DNA of 64,000 nucleotides from Candidatus Babeliales bacterium (GTDB lineage Bacteria; Babelota; Babeliae; Babelales; JACPOV01), in assembly GCA_040879965.1 (NCBI GenBank), contig JBBDJI010000012.1:206303-270302 (forward strand), in the 5' to 3' direction. The position numbers were made by a program, and so were the translations under genes. Of this stretch, positions 45,920 to 54,304 are shown in pieces. Each line of letters starts with the position of its first letter. Position 1 is the stretch's first letter. The notes below the pieces were generated by a model. It saw only the letters and a list, made by a program, of their open reading frames with translations, had not been told where the DNA came from and made no database searches.

Positions 45920-46927
45920 ATGAAAAAAATATTTAAAAACTTAACGCAAGAATTACAAAAAAAGATTAAAGAAAAATCTATGCCATCTTGGATTCCTCCC
46001 ATGCTTGCTACTTTAACAAAAGATTATTTTTCTAAGGAGGGTTGGATTTTCGAACGGAAATTAGATGGTGAGCGTATTATAATTTATAAAAACAAAAATG
46101 ATGTTTCTTTAAAAACAAGAAATAAAAAAACAGTTAATGTAGCGTATCCTGAAATTGAAGACGCGATCAAAAAAATAAAACTAAAAACCTGTATTTTAGA
46201 TGGTGAAATAGTTGCTTTTGAGGGAAATATTACAAGTTTTTCAAAACTGCAGCCACGCATGCATATCAGTAAAAAAGAGGAGGCAGAAAAAAGTTCAGTT
46301 GCCGTTTATTATTATATTTTTGATCTTTTGTATTTGGAAGGCGCTGATATAAGAGAGCTACCATTGCGAGCGCGCAAATCATTATTGAAAAAAAGTATAG
46401 CATTTGAAGATCCGCTCCGTTATATGATTCATCGAAATAAAGAAGGCAAAAAATATCATAAAGAAGCATGCAAAAAAGGCTGGGAAGGGTTAATTGCTAA
46501 AGATACTGAAAGCACTTATGTATCAAAGCGATCAAAAAAATGGCTCAAATTTAAATGTGTAAATGAACAAGAATTTGTTATTGGCGGATATACGAATCCA
46601 AAAGGTGAGCGGATAGGATTCGGCGCATTACTTCTTGGTTATTATAAAAATGATAAATTAATATTTGCTGGGCGAGTTGGTACTGGTTTTGATGATGAAA
46701 TGTTAGAAACACTTTCCGAGGAATTAAAGAAAATAAAGATTAAAGAAAATCCATTTGCAGCAAAAAAAGAAATTGCTACTAAAGATGTACATTGGGTTAA
46801 GCCTAAATTAGTAGGTCAAGTAGGTTTTACTGAATGGACAAAAGAGGGGAAATTACGTCATCCGCGCTTTCTTGGATTGCGTCGAGATAAAGATCCAAAA
46901 GATGTAATAAGAGAAAAAGCATCATAA
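45920..46927 (+). CDS. ATP-dependent DNA ligase, LigD ligase-domain type
   Basis: Adenylation Lys at about 47 in FERKLDGERI (motif I). Further motifs: CILDGEIVAF (motif III), YYIFDLLYLEG, GWEGLIAKD (motif IV), and WLKFKCV (motif V). Then an OB-fold: GYTNPKGERIGFGALLLGYY. It lacks the polymerase and nuclease domains of full LigD, and no Ku gene is in the window. It would seal nicks, with MutM in base excision repair, rather than perform NHEJ. ATG 45920 gives 335 aa; a longer start runs into mutM. Main replicative LigA is not in this window. Confidence 0.85.
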   Translation: MKKIFKNLTQELQKKIKEKSMPSWIPPMLATLTKDYFSKEGWIFERKLDGERIIIYKNKNDVSLKTRNKKTVNVAYPEIEDAIKKIKLKTCILDGEIVAFEGNITSFSKLQPRMHISKKEEAEKSSVAVYYYIFDLLYLEGADIRELPLRARKSLLKKSIAFEDPLRYMIHRNKEGKKYHKEACKKGWEGLIAKDTESTYVSKRSKKWLKFKCVNEQEFVIGGYTNPKGERIGFGALLLGYYKNDKLIFAGRVGTGFDDEMLETLSEELKKIKIKENPFAAKKEIATKDVHWVKPKLVGQVGFTEWTKEGKLRHPRFLGLRRDKDPKDVIREKAS

Positions 46928-46942
46928 ATATCTTTAAAAAAA

Positions 46943-48316
46943 TTAAAATCGCTGAAATTTAAACTTTTTTAATCCTATAAATGTCATTTTTAACAAAAGA
47001 AGACCATGATAAAACCGCCTAATTTGTGTAGACCCGTAAGTGCGGGCTTTATAATGGACTGGCATATCAATAATTTTTAAATTTTGTTTTGCAGCACCAA
47101 ATAAAAGATCAAAATCACCAAATGGATCAAATTCACCAAAAAAAGCACGATTTTTTACGATTTTTTGATAATCTTCTTTAAATAAAACTTTAGTACCACA
47201 AAGCGTATCTTTTACACGTTGACCTAATAACCAAGAAAAACTGAGCGCAAAGCAATGATTGGCAATCATATTTAAAAATCGCATTGCTTCAGATTCCATA
47301 CCATAAATCAATCGTGAACCATTAATGAACTCACCATCGCCATTGCAGAGTGCATTAAAAAATTTTGTTAACTCTTCTGGTGGTGCGGTTAAATCAGCAT
47401 CCTGAATCATTAAAATGTCACCGTTTGCTTTGTCAAAGCCAATACGGACTGCATTGCCTTTTCCTTTACCATCTTGCTCAAAAAATTTAATATTTTTTTC
47501 AGGATATGCGGTTATAATTCGTTGTATTTCATTAGCAGTATCATCCTGCGAATTTCCTTCCACAAAAATAATTTCTGTTGATTTTCCCATTTGTGGGCAT
47601 CGTTTAACTGCAGCTTCAATATTTCCTCGTTCATTTTTACAGGGAATAATTATGGATACTGAAAAATCCTTAGGATTTTTCTTTTGTTGTTTTGGCCGAG
47701 CAATAATCCACTCAATTAAGCATATACGGTTAATAATAGGCAATGGTGCTATAACTTTATTAAAAAGCCAGGAAAGAAAAGGAATATAGCAAGGCATTAA
47801 CATTGAGCGCTCGGTTTTAACCACTTCAAAACCGGCTAATGATAAAAAATGTTGTAAATCTTGATGAGATATCCAATTTTTCAATGGTGTTTGCCTGCGT
47901 AATTTTAATTTTTGTGTCAATCGTAATATTGGTTCCCAGAAAAAAGAATACGAATCAATAATAATGCGTGTTTTATTGTGACAATATGGTTGTAAAGAAT
48001 TTAAAAAATCTTGAATATCATCTACTTCATGTGTAATCGATGATAAAATAATATAATCAAATTGTTCTTTAGGGATTTTATTTAACGATTGATAAAAATA
48101 TAATGCCGGATACTTTGCTTGTGCTTTTTGTATACAATCTTTTTCTGCATCAACCCCAACACCAAATGATGAATTTACTGATGCCAATAAATAACCAGTT
48201 TTACAACCAACTTGTAGAACTTGAGTTTGTTGTGAAATAATAAATTGATATGATTTTGCAAGATGGTTGTGATAATAATAATTTTTTTTTAACCAGTAAT
48301 CGTAAGAAGTAATCAT
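46943..48316 (-). CDS. Methyltransferase-GT2 glycosyltransferase fusion
   Basis: Residues 1-205 form a class I methyltransferase (VLQVGCKTGYLLASV, VGVDAEKDCI, DYIILSSITHEVDDI). Residues 218-457 are a GT2 domain: VSIIIPCKNERGNIE, EIIFVEGNSQDDT, IQDADLTAPPEEL, GSRLIYGMESEAM, and CGTKVLFKEDYQ. The GT2 half resembles polyprenyl-phosphate sugar transferases (lacking clear membrane helices apart from a hydrophobic stretch near 345-365). Fusion gives sugar transfer and methylation in one chain. Convergent with the ligase by 15 bases. Confidence 0.88.
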   Translation of the reverse strand: MITSYDYWLKKNYYYHNHLAKSYQFIISQQTQVLQVGCKTGYLLASVNSSFGVGVDAEKDCIQKAQAKYPALYFYQSLNKIPKEQFDYIILSSITHEVDDIQDFLNSLQPYCHNKTRIIIDSYSFFWEPILRLTQKLKLRRQTPLKNWISHQDLQHFLSLAGFEVVKTERSMLMPCYIPFLSWLFNKVIAPLPIINRICLIEWIIARPKQQKKNPKDFSVSIIIPCKNERGNIEAAVKRCPQMGKSTEIIFVEGNSQDDTANEIQRIITAYPEKNIKFFEQDGKGKGNAVRIGFDKANGDILMIQDADLTAPPEELTKFFNALCNGDGEFINGSRLIYGMESEAMRFLNMIANHCFALSFSWLLGQRVKDTLCGTKVLFKEDYQKIVKNRAFFGEFDPFGDFDLLFGAAKQNLKIIDMPVHYKARTYGSTQIRRFYHGLLLLKMTFIGLKKFKFQRF

Positions 48317-48520
48317 TCAATAATCAATATTATAAGTTTTATATTCAGTGTAATTATAATCGTTTATTAATTTTTTAATTATATAAGGTTGTGAAATGTT
48401 TTTCAAAACTAAAATAGGTTGAATGGTTCCATTGTTTAATTTTGGATTAAAAATTGAGTCATTAAATTCTTGAATACCAATTAACGAAAATAAAAAAACT
48501 CTTCTTTTCATTTCTCTCAT
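48317..48520 (-). pseudogene. Small frame, possibly C-terminal remnant of a GT-C protein
   Basis: A 67-codon frame (or 64 from the ATG at 48511) with a weak ribosome site, ending one base before the methyltransferase-GT2 start. It reads FNDSIFNPKLNNG, LVLKNISQPYIIKKLINDYN and ends YKTYNIDY. This resembles the soluble C-terminal end of PMT-like proteins (for example YNDLYIRKN here at 29059). It could also be a real small protein. No family firmly recognised. Confidence 0.35.
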
Positions 48521-48547
48521 TATTTTTTAAGCTGCTATAGTTTTATA

Positions 48548-48620
48548 TTAGTGTAAATTATTGTGAAGTTCAATTTAAGAGTTTTTTACAAGATAGTTAG
48601 AATTTCGAGTAATTTTTTAT
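48548..48620. repeat. Direct repeat, copy A (IS end remnant)
   Basis: About 72 bases starting TTAGTGTAAATTATTGTGAA are nearly identical to 51021-51092, where they follow an IS5-type transposase remnant. Few differences (GTT/ATG near the middle, one indel). Likely the right end of a decayed insertion element. Confidence 0.65.
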
Positions 48621-49450
48621 TCTAAAAAAATGTTTGGCAAATCTGGATTAAAAAAAAGTACGGCTGTGGATACATTTGAAATCGAATGAATAAAAATATT
48701 ACAACAAGAAAGAAGAATTGCTTCAATTAGAACCTCTTCTCCTCTTAATGCTCTATTGCCCTCTTCTCCTCTTAATGCTCTATTGCGATGATGAATTGGT
48801 TTATTGCTATCAGATCGGTACGCATCATAGTATATTACTTTACCAGGAAGATTTAGCTTCATTTTTTGTAGAATGTGTGCTTCATCTGTTGCCACAAAGA
48901 ATTGGTACCCAGAATATTTTTTTGTTGTTTCAATGAATTTTTTTAATGCAACTGGGCGCACCTCTGTAAATTTATCAGTTCCACGGATATGCAATCCCAC
49001 TGTTTTTTTCCCTTTTAAATTTTTTGTATAAAAACTAGTAATTTTTTCTAGTATTTTAGGTTTTATATGAATAAATTTTGTGATAAGGTAATGCATTCTT
49101 TTTCTTAGATCTGGAGAAAAGTTTTTTTTATATTCTTTCTGTAGGGGCAAACGGGAACCATCGGGGGCTGCATAATTATTATCAATTCGATCAGGAAATT
49201 GGTAATTAAAAATACTTGTTTGTTCAAAATAATATTCCCATACATTTTCAGAACGGCTATAACCTGGAACATAATATAAATTTTGATTATCCCAGTAAAC
49301 AACTGGTTCAGTATTTGTTTTATTGCACCAATTCAAATGATTTAATACCCCTAAAAAATTTGAAAAAAAACCAGCTGGTCGAGAACCGATAACATGTTTT
49401 TCGATAGCCGATAGATTATAAAAAGTAAAAAAAATTAGCAGGATAAACAT
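48617..49450 (-). CDS. Exported NodZ-like fucosyltransferase-type protein
   Basis: Signal peptide MFILLIFFTFYNLSAIE. The domain has a GT-B fucosyltransferase look: GSRPAGFFSNFLGVL, KTVGLHIRGTDKF (the H-x-R-G-T-D GDP-fucose motif at about 154-159), FFVATDE, and LIEAILLSCCNIFIHSISN then VSTAVLFFNP near the C-terminus, as in NodZ/O-fucosyltransferase-like proteins. Just before the last motif there is a 9-residue tandem duplication (NRALRGEEG, NRALRGEEV). It is expected to move fucose (or another GDP/UDP sugar). Exported enzyme; donor is not available in the periplasm. Confidence 0.75.
   Translation of the reverse strand: MFILLIFFTFYNLSAIEKHVIGSRPAGFFSNFLGVLNHLNWCNKTNTEPVVYWDNQNLYYVPGYSRSENVWEYYFEQTSIFNYQFPDRIDNNYAAPDGSRLPLQKEYKKNFSPDLRKRMHYLITKFIHIKPKILEKITSFYTKNLKGKKTVGLHIRGTDKFTEVRPVALKKFIETTKKYSGYQFFVATDEAHILQKMKLNLPGKVIYYDAYRSDSNKPIHHRNRALRGEEGNRALRGEEVLIEAILLSCCNIFIHSISNVSTAVLFFNPDLPNIFLE
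48733..48786. repeat. Perfect 27-bp tandem duplication inside the NodZ-like gene
   Basis: Two identical 27-base units (48733-48759 and 48760-48786). In frame, it inserts nine residues into the segment next to the predicted nucleotide-sugar site. The perfect identity shows it is recent or variable. Confidence 0.9.
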
Positions 49451-49864
49451 TTCTTTCTCAATATTTATTTATTTTTATTTGATACGAATATAAATTTGAT
49501 CTAAAAATAAAGTCAATAAAAGTAAGATCTGTTAATTCTTTAGTTGGAATAATAATGGTGTTACATAGTAGATTTATTTTTATAATTGAACAATTGATCA
49601 TTAACATATTCAACTGCGACTATTTTTGGAAGTAATTTAATATTTTAAGATGAAGTAGTAAAATAAATTAAAGAAGCAATACAGATTTAAAGTTGTTTAT
49701 GAATTGATAATCTCCGGTTTTAATATTTTTTCTCTCCTTTATTCTTTTATAATAAGTATACAAGTAAGCTAAATTGATTAAATATTGAATAAATATTGCA
49801 TTAAAAATTCGAATTAGTTTAACTAAACTAAACATTATTAATTTTTTAAAGCGAGAAGGAAAAA
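49451..49864. other. Intergenic region with a possible coding remnant
   Basis: 414 AT-rich bases. On the minus strand a short frame (49561-49644) reads KLLPKIVAVEYVNDQLFNYK, protein-like but without a start; it may be the end of a lost gene. Nothing else recognised. The promoter of the FkbM gene at 49865 must be near the right edge; GAAGG is its ribosome site. Confidence 0.4.
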
Positions 49865-50752
49865 ATGGCTAATCCGGTATACATAATGCTTAATTTTTAT
49901 ATTTTGTTATCCTTTTTTTTATTTATTCCAAAAAATTTTCTTGCTAATTCAGATATAATAAATATGCGAATAAATCTTGCTATTAGTTGCCGTGATTGCG
50001 AATATATACCTAAGGTGCCAAATGCTGGTAAAATAGTAAGTATAGATAATACTTTATTTCAAGTTATGCATAATGGCATATATGTTCTTTATGGAGCATA
50101 TCATGGCCAATGGATGAGTAAAATTATTCAGGCACTGAGAGGGCATCATGAACCTCAAGAAGAAAAAGTCTTTTATGAAGTTTTAAAAACTATGCCTAAT
50201 TCGGCTACAATGATTGAATTAGGAAGTTCTTGGTCTTATTATTCTATGTGGTTTCATAAATTTGTACTTAATGCTAAAAATTATATGATTGAACCGAATT
50301 TTGAAAAATTAGATATTGGTAAAAAGCATTTTTATTTTAATAATATGCAAGGAAGCTTTTTTAATGCGTTTTTAGGTAAGAGTTCAGATAAAAATGCTAT
50401 TTTTGTTGATTGGGATAATAAGCAATATCAAATTCCTAGAATATGTATTGATGATTTTGTAGAAGAAAACGATATAGAGTTTATACATATTTTGCATAGC
50501 GATATTCAGGGAGCAGAATATGACATGCTATTGGGTTCCAAACAAACTATTTTAAATAACAAAATAGGGTATGTATTTATTTCGACTCATGGGGATTGTC
50601 ATGATAAATGTCTAAATTTTTTGACCAAAACAAATTTTCATATAATCGCTGAACATTCTTGTCAGGAAAGTTATTCTGTAGATGGTTTAATTGTTGCTCG
50701 ACATAAAAACTATCAAGGTCTAAACTTTGTTGAAATTAGCAAAAAAAAGTAA
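49865..50752 (+). CDS. Exported FkbM-type methyltransferase
   Basis: Signal peptide (about 1-27, ending NFLAN). Then the FkbM methyltransferase fold: ATMIELGSSWSYYSMWFHKF (motif I), YMIEPNFEKLDI (acidic loop), HILHSDIQGAEYDMLLGS (the typical I-D-I-x-G-x-E motif), and VFISTHGD. SAM is needed, which is absent from the periplasm. FkbM enzymes methylate sugar hydroxyls or lipids. It stands alone on the plus strand in the exported-enzyme island. ATG 49865 with GAAGG seven bases before is a good start. Confidence 0.82.
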   Translation: MANPVYIMLNFYILLSFFLFIPKNFLANSDIINMRINLAISCRDCEYIPKVPNAGKIVSIDNTLFQVMHNGIYVLYGAYHGQWMSKIIQALRGHHEPQEEKVFYEVLKTMPNSATMIELGSSWSYYSMWFHKFVLNAKNYMIEPNFEKLDIGKKHFYFNNMQGSFFNAFLGKSSDKNAIFVDWDNKQYQIPRICIDDFVEENDIEFIHILHSDIQGAEYDMLLGSKQTILNNKIGYVFISTHGDCHDKCLNFLTKTNFHIIAEHSCQESYSVDGLIVARHKNYQGLNFVEISKKK

Positions 50753-50770
50753 GTTGTTACTTGTTTTTAC

Positions 50771-50899
50771 TTATAGATAACTTTTCGTTTCGATATCTGC
50801 CCAAGGATTAATAGGACCACCATAGCGACCGAGCCCCATCATGCTTAAAAGATGATATTGAAAACCTGAATCAAATATAAGTTGAATGCTCTCATTCAT
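50771..50899 (-). pseudogene. DUF268-like C-terminal remnant
   Basis: A 42-codon frame from ATG 50899 reads FDSGFQYHLLSMMGLGRYGG then PINPWADIETKSYL and stop. The core GLGRYGxPIxP is the signature of DUF268 proteins (methyltransferase-like), which are normally several times longer. No upstream part is present, because it abuts the transposase remnant. It is a decayed gene end. Confidence 0.5.
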
Positions 50900-51024
50900 G
50901 GATTAATCGTTTTAGACGATTATTGATTCGTTGGGATAAAAAATTAGATAATTTTTGGGTATTTTTTAATTTCACTGTCAAATCATTGTTTTTAGAAAAA
51001 TTTAACTTTCGGATAGGTTCTTAG
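50881..51024 (+). mobile_element. C-terminal remnant of an IS5-type transposase
   Basis: Frame reading VECSHSWINRFRRLLIRWDK then KLDNFWVFFNFTVKSLFLE and a final FRIGS plus stop at 51022. This matches the conserved C-terminus of IS5/IS427-group transposases (VERTHSWLNRFRRLLIRW...). The catalytic core is absent. It overlaps the DUF268 remnant on the other strand, and a 72-base segment after the stop recurs at 48548. Confidence 0.7.
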
Positions 51025-51092
51025 TGTAAATTATTGTGAAATGTAATTTAAGAGTTTTTTACAAGATAGTTAGAATTCGAGTAAGTTTTTAT
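51021..51092. repeat. Direct repeat, copy B (IS end)
   Basis: Begins with the transposase remnant's stop codon (TTAG) and continues about 68 bases; nearly identical to 48548-48620. Probably the element's terminal region. No perfect terminal inverted repeat partner is seen. Confidence 0.6.
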
Positions 51093-51176
51093 TTAAAAAT
51101 TAAAAAATTTTATATTATTATAGTTAATATATAAATTATATTTTATATTTTCATCAAAAAAAAGAAGAGAAGACAA

Positions 51177-52553
51177 ATGAGATTTTTTTATTTTTTTTAT
51201 TTTCTTTCCACTTGTTTTTATTTGATTCCTAATAATTTTTTTTCCTGTGATCCTAAAGATTTAATTTCGCCCTACCGGTTTGATATTATGGCTAAATATA
51301 TTTATGCTAAGCATTTTTGCTTAGGTGTGCAGAATGCATGGGCTAAAGAATTATATAAAGCTCACTTAGATGTATGGAATGGGTGTCGGGAATATTTACC
51401 AAAACCAGATTTTTCGCATTTTCATTGTGCAAAAGAATATCAAGAAAAGTTTAATTTTAAAGATTACTATTGCAGCTTTGAGAAGCTAATTATAGAAATG
51501 AAAAAGAATGGTTTTAATGAAAATAAATCGGTATTACCTGTTGATAAAAATTTAATTCTAATAGATGGATCGCATCGTTTGGGATCTGCTTTGGCTTGTA
51601 ATATTCTGGTTTCTGTAAAAGTTTTAGATAAGAATACACATCGATTTTCTGCAGATTATTTTAAAAATAAAAAAGATTTAGTCTTATCTGGTTTAAAAAC
51701 TGAGTACTTAGATGCTATGGCTTTGGAATATACTCGGCTTAAACAAGATACTTTTATAGTCTCAATTTTTCCCGCCGCTAGAGGAAAACTTGATCGAGTT
51801 AGGGCAATTTTGAATCAATTTAGCACTATTGTCTATGAAAAAGATATACAGTTTTTTAACAATGGGCCCCAAAACTTTATTCATCTTTTATATGAAACAG
51901 AAAATTGGGTTGGCTCCTGGCAAAATAATTTTGCTGGCGTAAAAGGAAAAACTAATGGCTGTTTTCCTGAAAATAAAGGACTTGTACATATTTTTTTGAT
52001 AGAAGCGAATAATTTAGAAATATTACGTCAAGCTAAAGAGCAAATTCGTTCTCTATTTAAAATTGGAAATGATTCGATACATATAAATGATACTTATGAT
52101 GAAACACTTAAATTAGCTGAAGCTGTCTTTAATGAAAATAGTATTCACTGGTTAAATCATGCGAAAATAAAATATTGTAAAAATTTTGAACGCTATATAA
52201 ATGAGTTTAAACAGTGGCTTAAGCAAGAAAATATCGATAAGGAATGTTTTTGTATAGACACAAGCGCTGTGCTATCTGCATATGGTTTACGAGATTGCCG
52301 TGATTTAGATTTTTTACATCATAATTTTGATGCAAAAGTATCTAATTTAAATAATAAATATCTTGGTAGTCATAATACCGAATTAAAATATCATACCTAT
52401 GAAAAAGATCAGATTATTTTTAACCCTCGATATTATTTTTATTATAAAGGTGTAAAGTTTGCATCATTGAATGTAATAAAATTACTTAAAACAAATCGTA
52501 ATGAAGAAAAAGATCGTCACGATATAAATTTAATAAATTCAATTTATATATAG
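51177..52553 (+). CDS. Exported protein with ParB-like and nucleotidyltransferase-like regions
   Basis: Signal peptide-like start MRFFYFFYFLSTCFYLIPNN. Residues 90-165 contain LPVDKNLILIDGSHRLGSAL, the DG-x-HR motif of ParB-like/sulfiredoxin-fold domains. Residues 195-330 are an alpha/beta region (FIVSIFPAARGKLDRVRAIL). The C-terminal part (358-455) has DTSAVLSAYGLRDCRDLDFL, resembling the GS...GLRxxxDxD motif of nucleotidyltransferases. Such proteins occur in polysaccharide gene sets; the exact reaction is unknown to me. The domain pairing plus export is unusual. GAGAAGACAA precedes ATG as a weak ribosome site. Confidence 0.6.
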   Translation: MRFFYFFYFLSTCFYLIPNNFFSCDPKDLISPYRFDIMAKYIYAKHFCLGVQNAWAKELYKAHLDVWNGCREYLPKPDFSHFHCAKEYQEKFNFKDYYCSFEKLIIEMKKNGFNENKSVLPVDKNLILIDGSHRLGSALACNILVSVKVLDKNTHRFSADYFKNKKDLVLSGLKTEYLDAMALEYTRLKQDTFIVSIFPAARGKLDRVRAILNQFSTIVYEKDIQFFNNGPQNFIHLLYETENWVGSWQNNFAGVKGKTNGCFPENKGLVHIFLIEANNLEILRQAKEQIRSLFKIGNDSIHINDTYDETLKLAEAVFNENSIHWLNHAKIKYCKNFERYINEFKQWLKQENIDKECFCIDTSAVLSAYGLRDCRDLDFLHHNFDAKVSNLNNKYLGSHNTELKYHTYEKDQIIFNPRYYFYYKGVKFASLNVIKLLKTNRNEEKDRHDINLINSIYI

Positions 52554-52707
52554 GGTAAAATCAATTAATTTTAATTTTTTTTGATTCTTTTACTTGTTTT
52601 TGGCAACTGACTAAAATTAACAAAAAAAAGCGAGATTTTCATTTTTTTAACAGGCTATTTCAATAACCTTAATTTTGGGATAGGTTAAATTAATATTGCA
52701 CCTAGCG

Positions 52708-54273
52708 CTACTTTCCAAAAAATATAAACATTTCTTCAAGACCCTGACTCAATGTAATGGTAGAATTAAAACCAAGTTTTTTAATTCTATTCAAGCATGG
52801 TTTCCTTTTTTTTGGATCAGTAGGATCTATTTGCTCAATATGATTAATTGATACTAAATATCCTAAATATTTTTCTATAATTTTATTTAATTTTATTGCC
52901 ACTTCATTAATTGTAAATTCTTCATCGTTACCAATATTAAAGACTCGTTCTTGAATGAGCTGTGCTTTTGCAATTTCATTGTTTTCCAAAAGAATTAATA
53001 ATTGCTCTATTGTATTAGTTATAAAAGAAAAACTTCGTGTTTGATTGCCGCTTCCATAAATCACCATTGGTTTACGATCCAATGCAGCGGCAATAAAATT
53101 GGTAACAACACGGCCATCATGTAAATTCATTCCAGGACCATAAGTATTAAATATTCGTGCAATTCTAATATCTAAGCCATAATTATCAAAATACCATTTG
53201 CATAATGTTTCACCGCCTCTTTTCGATTGATCATATTGTGATCTCATGCCCCATGGATTAGCATTGCCAGGATAATCTTCTGTTTGTGGACTTATTTCTG
53301 GGTCACCATATACTTCTGATGAAGAGGCAAAGACAAATCGAGCATTTTTTCTTAACGCAAGATCTAATGCGTTTTTTGTTCCATGAAGCCCCGTTGCTAA
53401 TGTTTCAAAAGGGAGTTTATAATAATATTGTGGGCTCGGAACTGATGCTAAATGAATTATGGCATCAAGATTCCCTTCAATATCATAGGGTTGCGTAACA
53501 TCAATCTCATGAAATTCAAAATTTTTATATTTTAGCAAAGGCTTAATATTTTCTTTGTTGCAGCATAAGAAAGAATCTAGGGCAATTACATAATAATTTA
53601 AGTCCAAGAGCTTTTTTACTAAATGACTACCAATAAATCCTGCGCCGCCAGTAATGGCTACTCGTTTTAAGTTTTCCGATTGTTTATTTTTGGGTATCAC
53701 TTTTAATACTTTGGAGTTATCAGATTCCAGTGAGAATCGTTCAATGATATTTTGAAAATTATAGCTATTTTCATTTTCATAAACCAAATCATTCAAAAAA
53801 AACATCCGATTTTCCACATTAATTTCAGGAACATTAGTCTGATGAATAATCTTATTTAAACTAGGATTAACTAGGTGAGGTAATTGTATTAATGATTTTT
53901 TTTCTGTTGGCATTAGAATAATGCGTATATCACTATTTCTAAATCGTATGTATGCACTTGCCCACGCTAATGCAACACGAGCTCCTTCAGTAGTGTATGC
54001 ATTTTTGTCTAAAGGGCCTACATTATCAAATTGTGTAGGACATAAAAAAATAACTGGTAATGTATGTTTTTCCGCATATTGTAATAATAAAGGAAACTTA
54101 AATGCCGCATTAAAAAAATATTGCTGAGCATAAGAGCTATCGGTCTCGAGCAACATTGGATCATGAGAGAAAATTAAAGCATTTATATGGTCATTTTGTT
54201 TAGAAGTTAAAAAAAATGCTTCAGTATTAAAAATATACAAAAAGTTAATAATAAATAATACCCAATGCTTCAT
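52708..54273 (-). CDS. Exported NAD-dependent sugar-nucleotide SDR, UDP-glucuronate decarboxylase-like
   Basis: Start ATG 54273, preceded by GGAGA; the longer frame to 54333 is not needed. Signal peptide MKHWVLFIINFLYIFNTEAF, then a 190-residue alpha/beta region of unknown type (INALIFSHDPMLL, LPVIFLCPTQFDNV, IRIILMPTEKKSL). Residues 205-521 are an extended SDR: ITGGAGFIGSHLV, LASVPSPQYY, ASSSEVYGD, YDQSKRGGE (catalytic Tyr-Lys), and RIFNTYGPGMNLHDGRVVTNF, which is typical of UXS. It would make UDP-xylose from UDP-glucuronate. Requires NAD and UDP-GlcA, which are absent from a periplasm. Confidence 0.82.
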   Translation of the reverse strand: MKHWVLFIINFLYIFNTEAFFLTSKQNDHINALIFSHDPMLLETDSSYAQQYFFNAAFKFPLLLQYAEKHTLPVIFLCPTQFDNVGPLDKNAYTTEGARVALAWASAYIRFRNSDIRIILMPTEKKSLIQLPHLVNPSLNKIIHQTNVPEINVENRMFFLNDLVYENENSYNFQNIIERFSLESDNSKVLKVIPKNKQSENLKRVAITGGAGFIGSHLVKKLLDLNYYVIALDSFLCCNKENIKPLLKYKNFEFHEIDVTQPYDIEGNLDAIIHLASVPSPQYYYKLPFETLATGLHGTKNALDLALRKNARFVFASSSEVYGDPEISPQTEDYPGNANPWGMRSQYDQSKRGGETLCKWYFDNYGLDIRIARIFNTYGPGMNLHDGRVVTNFIAAALDRKPMVIYGSGNQTRSFSFITNTIEQLLILLENNEIAKAQLIQERVFNIGNDEEFTINEVAIKLNKIIEKYLGYLVSINHIEQIDPTDPKKRKPCLNRIKKLGFNSTITLSQGLEEMFIFFGK

Positions 54274-54304
54274 GTTTATTCTCCAAGAATAGTTAAAAAA
54301 AAAA

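Noticed and set aside
45920..46927. NHEJ system
   Set aside because: The ligase resembles the LigD ligase domain, but no Ku and no polymerase domain are present in the window.
52554..52707. Third copy of the IS end (a TTTTGGGATAGGTTAA string near 52675-52690)
   Set aside because: Similarity to FRIGS-stop is limited to about 15 bases; too short to claim.
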